A stretch of 64,000 nt of DNA from Blastocatellia bacterium (GCA_016705245.1 JADIYM010000011.1:138945-202944); one strand, 5' to 3'; shown: positions 17,373 through 26,384, counted from the stretch's first letter. The notes: a model not told the origin generated them from the letters alone. Program-made: numbers and translations.

Positions 17373-17912
17373 GCGCCGAGGCCTCCCGCCTCTTCTCGAG
17401 TTCGACTCTGAGCGCGTGGACCTCCGACGCGACATCGCGAAGGACCGCGGCGAGGTCGTCCTCGGCGCCGTGTATCGACGACGCTTCCGGAGCGGCGTCG
17501 ACGGCAGGCCCCTCGTGCCGCGCATCTTCGAGTAAAGGTAGTCGCGCAGCATCTCGAATTCGCGCACGCCTTCGATGGTCATCTCGGCGCCGGAATTTCC
17601 GCTAGCGGTCTGCACCTGGATGCGCGCGAGTCCAAGCCAGCGCTCGAGGATGTTGCTCGAGAGGTGGATGTCCTGAATGCGCGCGTAGGTCAGGTTGATC
17701 TCGCGGTGGAACAGGATGCCCCACTGCATCGAGACGCCTTCGTCGTCGAATCGATACCGCATCGTGTGGTACCTGAAGTACTGATAAACGAGGAGGAACG
17801 GCAGTCCGGGGCCCGCGAGGAAAGACGTAAGTATGTAGTACGTCAGGAGCCGCGAGTCGGGACGTTCGATGGCGTGGACGGCGTTTTCGTCGATTGGAGC
17901 GAGTGTGTTCAT
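17365..17912 (-). CDS. Membrane protein with bacterial PH domain, first of a pair (apparent frameshift)
   Basis: This gene encodes a transmembrane segment (LLTYYILTSFLAGPGLPFLL) and a bPH2 domain (YRFDDEGVSMQWGILFHREI, then YARIQDIHLSSNILERWLGL). After YLYSKM near 17525 the frame turns into an arginine-rich stretch typical of a wrong frame in GC-rich DNA. In the next frame it continues as ARHEGPAVDAAPEASSIHG and DDLAAVLRDVASEVHALRVE, ending at a stop at 17365 that overlaps the start of the second PH gene. The span is 548 bases, one short of a multiple of three, as expected for one lost base. The restored protein is about 182 residues. Confidence 0.75.
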
Positions 17913-17979
17913 GGGCACAGAGTTCCGTACGGACGGACCGCCGAGTTCGTTCCGCAAGTCACATCCGCCACGAGCAGGC

Positions 17980-18396
17980 TCAGTTGATGTCGACCCGGCT
18001 TCGCTGACCCATCAAAGCGTCGACACTCCACGGCCCCCCGCCCGCGGCCGCGAGATACAGAAAGACCCAGCAATAGACGACAGCCAGTTCGCCGCCATTC
18101 ACGATCGGCAGAAAGCCCTGCTTCGCGTGCGCCATGAAGTAGGCGACGGCCATCGTTCCCGAGAGCAGGAAAGCCACCGGACGCGTGAACAGACCGATGA
18201 GGAGCAGAACGCCGCCGCCGAATTCGAGCACGCCCGCGAGGCCGACGATCGAGACGAGCTCGGGAGTCGGCATCTTGCCGGGCGGCAGGTTGAAGAGTTT
18301 CTGGCTTCCGTGAGCCGTAAAAAGGAATGCGAGAATGATTCGCATGAGACTCAGCAGTCTGGGCGCCCAGGACGACAGCATGTTGTCGAGTTGCAT
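17980..18396 (-). CDS. DoxX family membrane protein
   Basis: A 138-residue, four-helix membrane protein of the DoxX family (quinone-linked or thiosulfate:quinone-type membrane proteins; the role is uncertain in most bacteria). The typical motif LMRIILAFLFTAHGSQKLFN is at residues 17-36, then VGLAGVLEFGGGVLLLIGLF and FMAHAKQGFLPIVNGGELAV. ATG 18396 is preceded by GGAGAA; the frame is open much further upstream, but without family similarity. It lies 67 bases upstream of the PH-domain pair and may share their transcript. Confidence 0.9.
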   Translation of the reverse strand: MQLDNMLSSWAPRLLSLMRIILAFLFTAHGSQKLFNLPPGKMPTPELVSIVGLAGVLEFGGGVLLLIGLFTRPVAFLLSGTMAVAYFMAHAKQGFLPIVNGGELAVVYCWVFLYLAAAGGGPWSVDALMGQRSRVDIN

Positions 18397-18588
18397 TCGG
18401 CTTCTCCGCACGTAGCTTGATTGGTGCTGGCGCAACGGGCTCGATTCGTTGCTCGCCGGCACGGACGCGCCAAGTCTAGCAGCGGGACCAGCCCCCATCA
18501 CCATTTTGTCGCATCCGTGCCATCTGGTATTTCTTCCCCGCAGGTACCCTACAGCCGTGCGTCGTCGTAGGGCACCTCCGAACACGAA

Positions 18589-19572
18589 ATGCGAAGAGAA
18601 CACCACCGCATCTACGAGCGGTTTCTCTGGATCGACACCGAGATCCGTCGCAATGCCTATCCGAACTCGCGGACCATCGCTGAGCATTTCGAGATCAGTC
18701 CGAAGACGGCGCAGCGATCGATCGACTTCATGCGCGATCGATTCGAGCTTCCGCTCGAGTACTCTGCCGAGAATCGCGGCTGGTACTACAGTGAACACGC
18801 ATTCGCCCTGCCCGCCGAGATGCTCACGGAAGGCGACATCGTCGCGATTCTCATGGCCGAACGGCTTGCCCGGGAGTATGCCGGTTCTCCGCTCGGCGCC
18901 CAGATCGAGCGCGCCCTCTCGAAGGTCGCCGGCGTGCTGACCGACACCGTGTCGGTTGAGCTGTCAGAGCTCGCGGCGGCCTACTCGTTCGAGGCGCTCC
19001 CGACGATCGATGTCGACGAGCGGACGTTCCACGAGCTCGCCCGCGCGACGCGCGACCATCGTTCCGTCGAGATGACGTACTTCACGGCCTCGACCGGCGA
19101 GACCTCGACACGACGCGTCGATCCGCTCCACATCCGCAACCATCAGGGAAACTGGTATCTGATCGCGTTCGATCACCGGAGACGAGACGAGCGCGTGTTT
19201 CTGATGGGGCGGATTCGGGACCTCCGTGTCCTGGACGAAGCGTTCGAAGTCCGCGACGGGTTCAACCTCGACGAGTTCCTCCATTCGGCGTTCCAGATGT
19301 TCGTCGGGAAGGAGCCAGTGGACGTCGTGCTCGAGTTCGACGAGTACCAGGCGCGCTGGATTCGCGAGCGCCGTCTGCCACACGAGTCAGCGAAGGTCGA
19401 GGAGCTCCCGGATGGCGGGGTCCGGCTGTCGCTGCGTGTGCTGTCGCTCGAGGCGGTCCGACGGTACGTGCTGCAGTACGGCTCGCACGTGCGTGTGATA
19501 GCGCCGGACGCCCTGCGTTGCGAGATCCGCGACGAAGCGGCGAAGGCGGCCGATCTGAATCGCGACGCGTAG
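18589..19572 (+). CDS. WYL-domain transcriptional regulator (YafY/DeoR-like)
   Basis: A 327-residue regulator. The N-terminus is a DeoR-type winged HTH (NSRTIAEHFEISPKTAQRSI with FMRDRFELPLEY). A WYL domain spans about residues 150-230, with VEMTYFTASTGETSTRRVDP and HIRNHQGNWYLIAFDHRR (the WYL triad) before FLMGRIRDLRVLDE. A WCX-type C-terminal domain follows (VDVVLEFDEYQARWIRERRL). WYL regulators sense nucleotide-like or nucleic-acid ligands. It is divergent from doxX across 192 bases, so regulation of that unit is possible but not shown. Confidence 0.9.
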   Translation: MRREHHRIYERFLWIDTEIRRNAYPNSRTIAEHFEISPKTAQRSIDFMRDRFELPLEYSAENRGWYYSEHAFALPAEMLTEGDIVAILMAERLAREYAGSPLGAQIERALSKVAGVLTDTVSVELSELAAAYSFEALPTIDVDERTFHELARATRDHRSVEMTYFTASTGETSTRRVDPLHIRNHQGNWYLIAFDHRRRDERVFLMGRIRDLRVLDEAFEVRDGFNLDEFLHSAFQMFVGKEPVDVVLEFDEYQARWIRERRLPHESAKVEELPDGGVRLSLRVLSLEAVRRYVLQYGSHVRVIAPDALRCEIRDEAAKAADLNRDA

Positions 19573-19587
19573 GCGGTTGTGCACGCT

Positions 19588-19805
19588 GCGCATCAGTACC
19601 GGGCGCTGTAGCGCTCGGGTCCGCGTCGACGGCCGTGTAGTCTGATGGGCGGCGCATAGTCGCAGCGCCGCCTCGTCGTGGAGGGAGAGACCTGAGCGCT
19701 ACCGCGCCCGGTACTGATGCACGAGGCTCACCTGCAAACCGGTCGATCCGTATCGCGCGCGCCGCGCATCAGTACCGGGCGCGGTAGCGCTCGGGTCCGC
19801 AGGCA
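19588..19805. repeat. Three copies of family B palindrome
   Basis: The gap 19573-19921 has no gene of its own. Copies of the element lie at 19588-19625 (CATCAGTACCGGGCGCTGTA), 19692-19723 (inverted, GCGCTACCGCGCCCGGTACT) and 19764-19803 (CATCAGTACCGGGCGCGGTA). The first and third are direct repeats ending in GCTCGGGTCCGC. The cluster sits between the WYL gene and the Hsp70-TPR gene. Confidence 0.85.
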
Positions 19806-19921
19806 GCGACGTGCGCCCCGGCAATACTGCTACCCCTCTGCTTGTCCTACCAGCCCTCCTACCCTTCATCACAAACGCTGGTGAGTTGGGAACACCACAG
19901 TAAGGAGAGAGGTAGCCAGAC

Positions 19922-22267
19922 ATGCCGCGAATTCACTTGCTGGAGCCGGCGGCGCACGAGCGCACGCCGCTGCCGCGCGGGACCGTTCGGGTGCTTGGAA
20001 TCGACCTTGGCACAACTAACTCGACGATCTGCGATGCCATCTTCGATCCGGACGAGCCGGAGATCGACATTCCCGGAGAGATCGTCATCGAGCAGGACTG
20101 CTTCGGCGAAATCGTGGCCGGGGCGCTTGTCCCGTCCGTTGTCGCCGTCGTCAACGACCGGGCGGTTGTCGGGCACGCCGCTGCGCGGATGCGAACCGCG
20201 CCGGCCGAGCTCAACCTGGAAGAACAGGCGTCGATCTTCTACGAGACGAAGAACGACATCGGGCTGGGAAAGGTGTACTTCAAGGCACCGCCCGGATTTC
20301 GGAGCCCGGCCGAGATCGGCGGCCACATCCTCGGCGCGCTCCACTGCGAAGCGACGGTCGCCGGCGGAGCCGCCCGCGTCGTTGTAACCGTGCCGGCGTC
20401 GTTTCAGACGGCGCAGCGTGCCGAGACCATTCGCGCCGCGGAGCTCGCGGGCCTGCATCTGGAACCGGGCGATCTGCTCGATGAACCGGTGGCGGTCTTC
20501 ATCGACAAGTTCGTGTCTGAGGACGGAGAGCCGTTCGTCAGTCGCGGAGGCCGCGTGCTCGTGTTCGACTTCGGTGGAGGGACGTGCGACGTCGCAATCT
20601 TTCAGGTCGTCGCCCCGCCGCGATGCCGCCCGAGGATCACTCCGCTGTCGGTATCGCGATATCACCGGCTTGGCGGCGGAGATATCGACCGCGCCATCGT
20701 CTACCAGGCTCTCGTGCCGCAGCTCGAAGAGCAGAACGGCCTTTCGCCTCACACACTGACGTTCGACGACAAGCGGAACCATGCGGAGCCCGCGCTGCTC
20801 GCCGTCGCCGAAGCGCTCAAGGTCGAATTGACTTCGACGAGCGACGCCACATCGGCGACGATCCACAAGACCGTGAGGATTCCTCTCGAGGACCGGGAGC
20901 TTCGCCTCAAGAACCCGACGCTCACGCTCGAGGAGTTCGAATCCCTGCTGGATCCGTTCCTCGAGCGCGATCCGCTCTTCGGATCCAACTCGGAGTATCG
21001 GGTCGAGCTCTCGATTTTTGCGCCGATCTGGGACGCGTTCGATCGGACCGGACTCTCGGCGGACGACATCGACTTCGTGATGCTGGCTGGCGGCAGCACG
21101 CTCATCCCACAGGTTGTCTCGGCGATCCGGGACGCATTTCCGCGTGCAACGGTGATCCGTTACGACGACGCGATGTCGGTGCAGACGGCCGTCGCGCGCG
21201 GTGCGGCCTATCACGCCCTCTCGCTCGCGCTCTTCGGCGAGGGCATCGTCAGGCCGGTGACGCTCGAGAGCATTTCGCTGAGAACCTCGTCCGGGCTCGC
21301 CGAGGTGATTCCAAAGGGCGTCGACCTGCCGTATCCGAAAGAGGGAGGGTGGTCGCGGCCGTGCGTGCTGGCGGTGCCGGCGGCGCGTGCCCACGGTCCC
21401 GTCGAGATGCGAATCGAGGTCGTGTCGGGAGTCGACAGCACGCTGCTCGACGTCCGGTACTGGGATATGCCGCCATCGTGCACGGCCGGGCAGCCGCTGA
21501 GGGTCGAATCACGACTGGACGAGAATCGGCAGCTCCACCTGCGCGTCTCGACAGACGACGATGCGCAGGAACCGCTTGCGGTTCGCATCGAGAATCCAAT
21601 CACGCACGTGGTCAACCCGGGCGAGGTTCGTCTCAGGATCGAACAGACCGAGCGGCAGCTCGAGTCAGAATCCGTTCCGGCGAGCGAGATCGTTTCGCGG
21701 CTGACGACGCTCGGTTCCGACTACGCCGAGATCGGACACCGCGAGAAGGCGCTCGATCGCTATCGGCGCGCGCTTCGGAAGCTCGGGCGCCCGAGCGGGT
21801 GGATCCTATTCAAGATGGGCCTGGTCGCCGGCGATCTTGGAGACAAGGAATCGCAGGAGAAGTTCTACCTGCAGGCGGCTGAGGCGGATACCGCGATGTC
21901 GTCTCCGCTGTTCAATCTGGCGCTTTCGAAGTTCCGACAGGATCTGCTCGACGTAGCGCGAGTCCACGTCAACGCGGCCATCGACCGCAGTCCCGAGGGT
22001 CCGTATTACGCGTTGAAGGCGAGTATCGCGAATGCAGCTGGCGACCAGGCGACGCGGGATCGAGCGCTAGAACGGGCGTTTCACGAGTTTGCACCCGTCA
22101 CGACGCTCGACTCGTTCGAGTTGCACTGGTTCGAGGCGGCGGCGGTGTTGAAGGGTGACGCCGGCCTCGTCGATCGCGCAAAGGAGGTTCGCCGCGCGTT
22201 GTCGCAGCGGAAGGGAATTGGAATCGTCGAGCGCGGCGTGCTTCCGGACTGCCTTGCTTCGGCGTAG
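19922..22267 (+). CDS. Hsp70-like ATPase fused to C-terminal TPR repeats
   Basis: A 781-residue protein with an Hsp70/actin-type ATPase domain: GIDLGTTNS at 26-34, VTVPASF at 155, LDEPVAV at 186, FDFGGGTCDVAI at 215-226, RLGGGDID near 249 and AGGSTLIP at 389-396. A beta-rich region (about 440-555) stands where the substrate-binding domain would be but is not DnaK-like. Residues about 570-740 are TPR-like helices (YAEIGHREKALDRYRRALRK). No canonical DnaK lid is present. It is probably a cytosolic, specialised chaperone or ATP-gated scaffold. ATG 19922 follows GGAGAGAGG. No DnaJ or GrpE partner is nearby. Confidence 0.9.
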   Translation: MPRIHLLEPAAHERTPLPRGTVRVLGIDLGTTNSTICDAIFDPDEPEIDIPGEIVIEQDCFGEIVAGALVPSVVAVVNDRAVVGHAAARMRTAPAELNLEEQASIFYETKNDIGLGKVYFKAPPGFRSPAEIGGHILGALHCEATVAGGAARVVVTVPASFQTAQRAETIRAAELAGLHLEPGDLLDEPVAVFIDKFVSEDGEPFVSRGGRVLVFDFGGGTCDVAIFQVVAPPRCRPRITPLSVSRYHRLGGGDIDRAIVYQALVPQLEEQNGLSPHTLTFDDKRNHAEPALLAVAEALKVELTSTSDATSATIHKTVRIPLEDRELRLKNPTLTLEEFESLLDPFLERDPLFGSNSEYRVELSIFAPIWDAFDRTGLSADDIDFVMLAGGSTLIPQVVSAIRDAFPRATVIRYDDAMSVQTAVARGAAYHALSLALFGEGIVRPVTLESISLRTSSGLAEVIPKGVDLPYPKEGGWSRPCVLAVPAARAHGPVEMRIEVVSGVDSTLLDVRYWDMPPSCTAGQPLRVESRLDENRQLHLRVSTDDDAQEPLAVRIENPITHVVNPGEVRLRIEQTERQLESESVPASEIVSRLTTLGSDYAEIGHREKALDRYRRALRKLGRPSGWILFKMGLVAGDLGDKESQEKFYLQAAEADTAMSSPLFNLALSKFRQDLLDVARVHVNAAIDRSPEGPYYALKASIANAAGDQATRDRALERAFHEFAPVTTLDSFELHWFEAAAVLKGDAGLVDRAKEVRRALSQRKGIGIVERGVLPDCLASA

Positions 22268-22293
22268 CAGGGCCTCAGGATCGCGCTCCGATT

Positions 22294-22625
22294 GGCGAGG
22301 GGCCGACCGCAGATGAGTTATGCGGTGGGATTTACGCGCGATGGATCGGACTACGGAAAGGCGCCCCGTTTGGCCCAGAACCCCGAGCGCAGCGAGGGGC
22401 CGACCGCAGATCAGTTGTGCGGTGTGGTTTACGCGCGATGGATCGGACCACGGCCCCTCGCTGCGCTCGGGGTTCTGGGTCAAACGTCATGCGTGTTCAA
22501 CGGCCGTGAGAACGCGCCCCGTTTGGCGAGGGGCCGACCGCAGCCAAGTCATGCGGTGGGATTTACGCGCGATGTATCGGACCACGGCCCCTCGCTGCGC
22601 TCGGGGTTCTGGGTCAAACGTGGCG
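22294..22625. repeat. Family A repeat array, about three units
   Basis: The gap 22268-22678 holds no gene. A unit beginning GCGAGGGGCCGACCGCAGAT and ending TTTACGCGCGATGGATCGGA occurs at 22294-22350, 22392-22447 and 22525-22580. Two units are followed by the inverted arm CGGCCCCTCGCTGCGCTCGG plus GGTTCTGGGTCAAACG (22452-22487 and 22584-22620). The direct and inverted forms can pair into long stems. Confidence 0.85.
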
Positions 22626-22678
22626 CGTGCTTCAGGCCCTTCGTCTGGCCGTGGTGTACCGGCTTGTCCACCGGGCGA

Positions 22679-23551
22679 CTACCCCTTCAGCTTGTCCTTG
22701 AAGAACGCGATGGTTCGCGACCAAGCGAGATCCGCCGCCTCCATGTTGTACCGCGCCGCCGACGAGTCGTTGTTGAAGGCGTGATTGACACCTTCGTACA
22801 TGTGCAGCGTGTAGGCCTTCTTTGCTGTCTTGAGGGCCGTCTCGAAAGCCGGAATACCCTCGTTGATCCTCGTGTCTAGCGATGCATAGTGCAGCATCAG
22901 CGGGGCGACGATCTTCGGCACGTCCGCCCCCTTTGGCTGACGACCGTAGTAAACGACGCCGGCATCGAGCGCCGGCGCGTTTACGGCGAGATCTCCGACC
23001 ATGCCTCCGCCCCAGCAGAAGCCAACGGCGCCGACTCGCTTGTTCCCGTTCGGGTGCTTCTCGAGGAACGTGACGGCCGCGGCTAGATTCTGGACCGTCT
23101 GCACGGGATCGAGCTTGGTGAAGAGCTCGCGAGCGGCGTCTTCGTTGGCAGGAGTTCCGCCTACCGGCGACAGCATGTCGACACCGAGAGCGAGGAAGCC
23201 CTCGAGCGCGACACGGCGCGTCACGTCCTCGATGTGCGGGGTCAGGCCGCGATTCTCGTGAATCACGATGACCGCCGGTAGCTTCGGAGACTTCTTTGCC
23301 GCCGGCTTCGGACGAACGAGATAGCCTTTGATGTCACCCGTGACACCCGGATACGTGACGCGCTCCGAGACCAGGCGTGGGTCGTCTGGAGCAACGACGC
23401 TTGCGCTAACCGAGCGCACCTCGAGCATCGGGAGTATCGCTGCGGCGGCGGCCGCGCTACCGGTGAGGCGCGCAAGGCGCTCTAGGAACAAGCGTCGCGG
23501 CAGCGGTGCGTGCGTGTATTCGTCGTAGAGCTCGAGAATGGACTTGTCCAT
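22679..23551 (-). CDS. Dienelactone hydrolase family protein
   Basis: A 290-residue alpha/beta hydrolase. A hydrophobic, alanine-rich segment near residues 30-50 (LTGSAAAAAAILPMLEVRSV) looks like a late, Tat-like leader after a polar start. The domain carries the dienelactone hydrolase residues: Glu in VIHENRGL, nucleophile Cys in GFCWGGGM, Asp in YASLDTRI and His in GVNHAFNNDSS. The substrate is not necessarily dienelactone; these enzymes include many esterases. ATG 23551 is preceded by AGGAG; upstream codons in frame lack similarity. Its 3' end abuts the family A array. Confidence 0.9.
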   Translation of the reverse strand: MDKSILELYDEYTHAPLPRRLFLERLARLTGSAAAAAAILPMLEVRSVSASVVAPDDPRLVSERVTYPGVTGDIKGYLVRPKPAAKKSPKLPAVIVIHENRGLTPHIEDVTRRVALEGFLALGVDMLSPVGGTPANEDAARELFTKLDPVQTVQNLAAAVTFLEKHPNGNKRVGAVGFCWGGGMVGDLAVNAPALDAGVVYYGRQPKGADVPKIVAPLMLHYASLDTRINEGIPAFETALKTAKKAYTLHMYEGVNHAFNNDSSAARYNMEAADLAWSRTIAFFKDKLKG

Positions 23552-23837
23552 GGTGCGGTCCTCTCCTGTGCGGCTGATTGGTTCATGTGGGCGACATGAT
23601 ACGGGATGCGGAAAGTCGTGCTTCGTCGGCCGCATGAAATCGGGACGTCGACGTGGAGTTCCGACTACACCATCTCGTGCATGCAATCACGATATGGGCC
23701 ACGACCTGCGCTCTTCAGGCTTGGCCAATCAGGCTGCAAGTGTTCAGTGGAAAGAAGTTGTAGCGAAATGGGGATTTCAGGGCACAGGTATTGCTCTCGC
23801 TATCGACGTCCAACTACAACTCGGAGGAATCCAGCTC

Positions 23838-24374
23838 ATGAACAGCAACTGGAACATCGTTGCGATCGCGGTCCTCGCTGCGCTCATCGGCGGAGTCGGC
23901 GGCGCATCGCTGATGAACTCACGGACGGCGCAAGCGGAAGCCAACCCGTCCGCGTCGTCACTGTCCACGGCTCCCGCTCCTCCTGCCCTCACGAATGAAC
24001 AGATCGATCAGGTGGCACGCATCGCGGCGCTGACGGCCGTTGAGACGGTGCGCGAAACTTCGGCTGTCCCCACGGCATCGGTTGCACGCGCTTCGTCGGC
24101 ACGGAGCGGTCGCGCTCCGCGGCGCGTCTACTACGACTATGCGGCGCAATCGGGCGGACAGCCCGGAGTTGCATATGCGGCGCCGCAGAAGCGGTCTTTC
24201 TGGAGTCGTCACCGTGACATCCTCACGGTCGGCATCGGAACGGCGCTCGGCACGGCAATCGGTGCCGGGACCGGTGGCAAGAAGGGCGCGCTGATCGGCG
24301 CCGGCGTCGGCGCTGGAGGTTCGGCGCTCTACACGTACGGCCTTCGCGACCGATCCAATCGCTACGACCGTTAA
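23838..24374 (+). CDS. Glycine-zipper membrane-associated protein
   Basis: A 178-residue protein starting with a signal-anchor (WNIVAIAVLAALIGGVGGASL). A low-complexity Ser/Ala/Pro and basic middle region is followed by a glycine zipper (TVGIGTALGTAIGAGTGGKK, then GALIGAGVGAGGSALYTYG). Such zippers pack helices within membranes and are common in small outer-membrane or periplasmic proteins. ATG 23838 is preceded by GGAGGAAT; the open frame further upstream lacks a site. Function is unknown. Confidence 0.75.
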   Translation: MNSNWNIVAIAVLAALIGGVGGASLMNSRTAQAEANPSASSLSTAPAPPALTNEQIDQVARIAALTAVETVRETSAVPTASVARASSARSGRAPRRVYYDYAAQSGGQPGVAYAAPQKRSFWSRHRDILTVGIGTALGTAIGAGTGGKKGALIGAGVGAGGSALYTYGLRDRSNRYDR

Positions 24375-24401
24375 CCCGCGCTCGAGTCTCGGATAAACGC
24401 A

Positions 24402-25337
24402 ATGAGCCGGCTGGCATCACGAAGGGTCCCTACGGTAATGATCCTGCTCGGGATGGTCGCGAGTCTCGCGGTCGTCCCGAGCGTCTCAGCAGCGTCGTAT
24501 CCATTGACGCGACGTGTGGTGCGGGTGGTCGTACCGCGGGACGTGTCGTTTCAAGAGGACGAGCGCGGGCTCGTCACCAGTGTCTGGGTCAATACGGCGG
24601 GCCCGTTTGTGTTCGCGATCGACACGGGCGCCGGCACGACAATCGTTTCGCAGCGTGTGGCCGCCGAGGCGCGACTCGAGGTGAGGCGGTCCGTGTCGAT
24701 TGCCGGACTGAGCGGCCGCATTGCAAAGGCTTACGAGTCGGCCCCGGCGGAGCTCGCGGCGGGATCGTCGACCAATCGCCTCCCGAGAGCTGTGCCGGTG
24801 ACGATCTCGGATGGACTGCCGGCGGGCGTCGATGGACTGCTCGATCCGGCCCAGGCATTCTGGCCGCTCGGGTTCACGATGGACTTCCCGCGGGGCTCGC
24901 TGAGCGCGTTCGATCCCGTCGCATCGCCGATCGTCAAAGACGACGTTCCTGAAGGCGGCGCCGTGACCGGCTGGCTGATGCGTGCAGATTCACGCCGCCC
25001 GTTCGTTTCACTCGACGGTGGCCGGACCGCCCTCATCGACACGGGATCGAGATTCGGACTCGCCGTGGGACGCATTGAGCAGCAGTCGTTCGGAATCCTC
25101 GACGGCGGACCGGATAGCGGCACCAGCGTGCGTGACCTCGGCGGCGGCACGGTCAAGGGGCGACGCACGACCGTAGCTCGCGTCGTGCTCGGAGGGATGG
25201 TGCTCGAAAACGTGCCGACCGACGTATTGTCCGGTGTGGCTCCAGGTACACCGATCCTTGTGGGTCGGGACGTGCTACGACCGTTCGTTGTCTCTTTCGA
25301 CCCGCGCGCCCGGCTGATTCGACTCGCCCTGCGGTGA
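24402..25337 (+). CDS. Secreted aspartic peptidase, two-lobed retropepsin-like
   Basis: A 311-residue exported protein (signal peptide VPTVMILLGMVASLAVVPSV, then SAAS). Two aspartic-protease motifs are visible: FAIDTGAGTTIVS near residue 72 and ALIDTGSRFGL near 211, each followed by strands and a hydrophobic-Gly region (AGVDGLLDPA; TPILVGRDVLRPF). Bacterial retropepsin-like proteins usually have one DTG per lobe, and this one has both lobes in one chain, as in pepsins. It may cleave cell-envelope proteins, but no substrate can be inferred. It is followed directly by the secreted unknown gene. Confidence 0.82.
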   Translation: MSRLASRRVPTVMILLGMVASLAVVPSVSAASYPLTRRVVRVVVPRDVSFQEDERGLVTSVWVNTAGPFVFAIDTGAGTTIVSQRVAAEARLEVRRSVSIAGLSGRIAKAYESAPAELAAGSSTNRLPRAVPVTISDGLPAGVDGLLDPAQAFWPLGFTMDFPRGSLSAFDPVASPIVKDDVPEGGAVTGWLMRADSRRPFVSLDGGRTALIDTGSRFGLAVGRIEQQSFGILDGGPDSGTSVRDLGGGTVKGRRTTVARVVLGGMVLENVPTDVLSGVAPGTPILVGRDVLRPFVVSFDPRARLIRLALR

Positions 25338-25385
25338 ATGCGGGGTGCCGGTGTATTCTGCCTCCGGGGTCAGTGGAGGTGCGTT

Positions 25386-26177
25386 GTGTTCAGAGCTTTC
25401 GCGTGTGCTGTCGCCGTCGCTTGCGGCCTGGTGGTAACGGGACCGGCGGGTGCGGCGCCTGTAGACGAGCCTGCGGCGGTTCCAGTGGTCCGGGCTGCTC
25501 CCGAGCGCGAGACGTCGGGAGAGGACGGGTGGTGGCAGCTGATTGAGTCGAGGGCCATCGACGAGGCGCCCGAGCCGCTCGATCCGGTCGAGCGGTCGGC
25601 ACGTGAGGCGAAGAACCTGCGTTATGACGAGCCGGACGGACGAGACCTCACGACCCTCGAACCGGGCACTTGCATGGAGACGATCGCCTGCTCCGGAGGT
25701 GGTCTTCGTCGGGCTCTCCCGGAGGGTGCATATGGAACGGTCGTACTCGGGACGGTGCGCGCCGTGCAGCCGTACCTCAGTTCCAGCAGAACTGCGATTT
25801 ACACCGAGTACGAGCTCGAGGTCGAAGAGGTCTTCAGGTCCACCGGCGGTCACGTCCAGATTTTCGACCGTACGGTCGCCGTCGATCGAATGGGAGGCGT
25901 CCTTCGCCGGCGCTCCGGGCAGATCATCTCGTGCGGCTTCTCCGGGTCGATGATTCCACACACACTCGATCTGAATGGCCGGTATGTCATCTTTCTGAGA
26001 GAGGTGCACGACGGCAACGATCTGATGCTTGGCACCGTGTTCGAGCTTCGGGATGGACAGACGTACATGCTGTGGGAAAGGCCCGAAGGCGATCGTCTCG
26101 TCGGTACGATCAGTGGCGAGGACCCTTCGATGTCGGATGAAGCGGCCTTTCTGCAGGCCGTCCGCGCGATGGGGTGA
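25386..26177 (+). CDS. Secreted protein of unknown function
   Basis: A 263-residue exported protein I do not recognise. I prefer the GTG at 25386 because GGAGG lies six bases upstream and the signal peptide then starts directly (VFRAFACAVAVACGLVVTGP). An ATG at 25338, one base after the previous stop, is the alternative. The mature protein has an acidic Pro-rich linker, then a beta-rich domain (VVLGTVRAVQPYLSSSRTAI, YELEVEEVFRSTGGHVQIFD) with a conserved-looking Cys pair and FLREVHDGNDLMLGTVFELR. It is probably co-transcribed with the aspartic peptidase. Confidence 0.75.
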   Translation: MFRAFACAVAVACGLVVTGPAGAAPVDEPAAVPVVRAAPERETSGEDGWWQLIESRAIDEAPEPLDPVERSAREAKNLRYDEPDGRDLTTLEPGTCMETIACSGGGLRRALPEGAYGTVVLGTVRAVQPYLSSSRTAIYTEYELEVEEVFRSTGGHVQIFDRTVAVDRMGGVLRRRSGQIISCGFSGSMIPHTLDLNGRYVIFLREVHDGNDLMLGTVFELRDGQTYMLWERPEGDRLVGTISGEDPSMSDEAAFLQAVRAMG

Positions 26178-26182
26178 GGGGG

Positions 26183-26372
26183 ACGGTCGGCCCCTCGCTG
26201 CGCTCGGGGTTCTGGGCCAAACGGTGCGCGTTCATACGGGCTGTCAAAACGGACCATCGCCGACCCAGAACCCGGAGCGCAGCGACGGGCCGACTGTAGC
26301 TCGACGGGCCGACTTTTCTCTCCGCAGGCTTGGGTTGGCACGTCGGCCCCTCGCTGCGCTCGGGGTTCTGGG
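26183..26372. repeat. Family A palindrome cluster copy 3
   Basis: Three arms of the family A core occur in the gap 26178-26511, which has no gene. They are GTCGGCCCCTCGCTGCGCTC (26186-26216), the inverse CCCAGAACCCGGAGCGCAGC (26264-26294), and the first form again (26342-26372). Arms one and two, or two and three, can form stems of about 30 bp. Confidence 0.8.
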
Positions 26373-26384
26373 TCAAACGGAGTA

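Noticed and set aside
16629..17957. Single 442-residue protein with two PH domains
   Set aside because: The linker is wrong-frame-like and the correct frame of the first gene ends in an ATGAGTGA overlap with the second start.
19859..21394. 511-residue minus-strand open frame opposite the Hsp70-TPR gene
   Set aside because: Mirror frame of a gene with complete Hsp70 motifs; Arg/Asp/Val-rich composition typical of antisense frames in GC-rich DNA.
19922..22267. Hsp70-TPR gene as part of an antiphage system
   Set aside because: No nuclease, helicase or known defence gene is adjacent; neighbours are a WYL regulator and metabolic genes, which is not sufficient.
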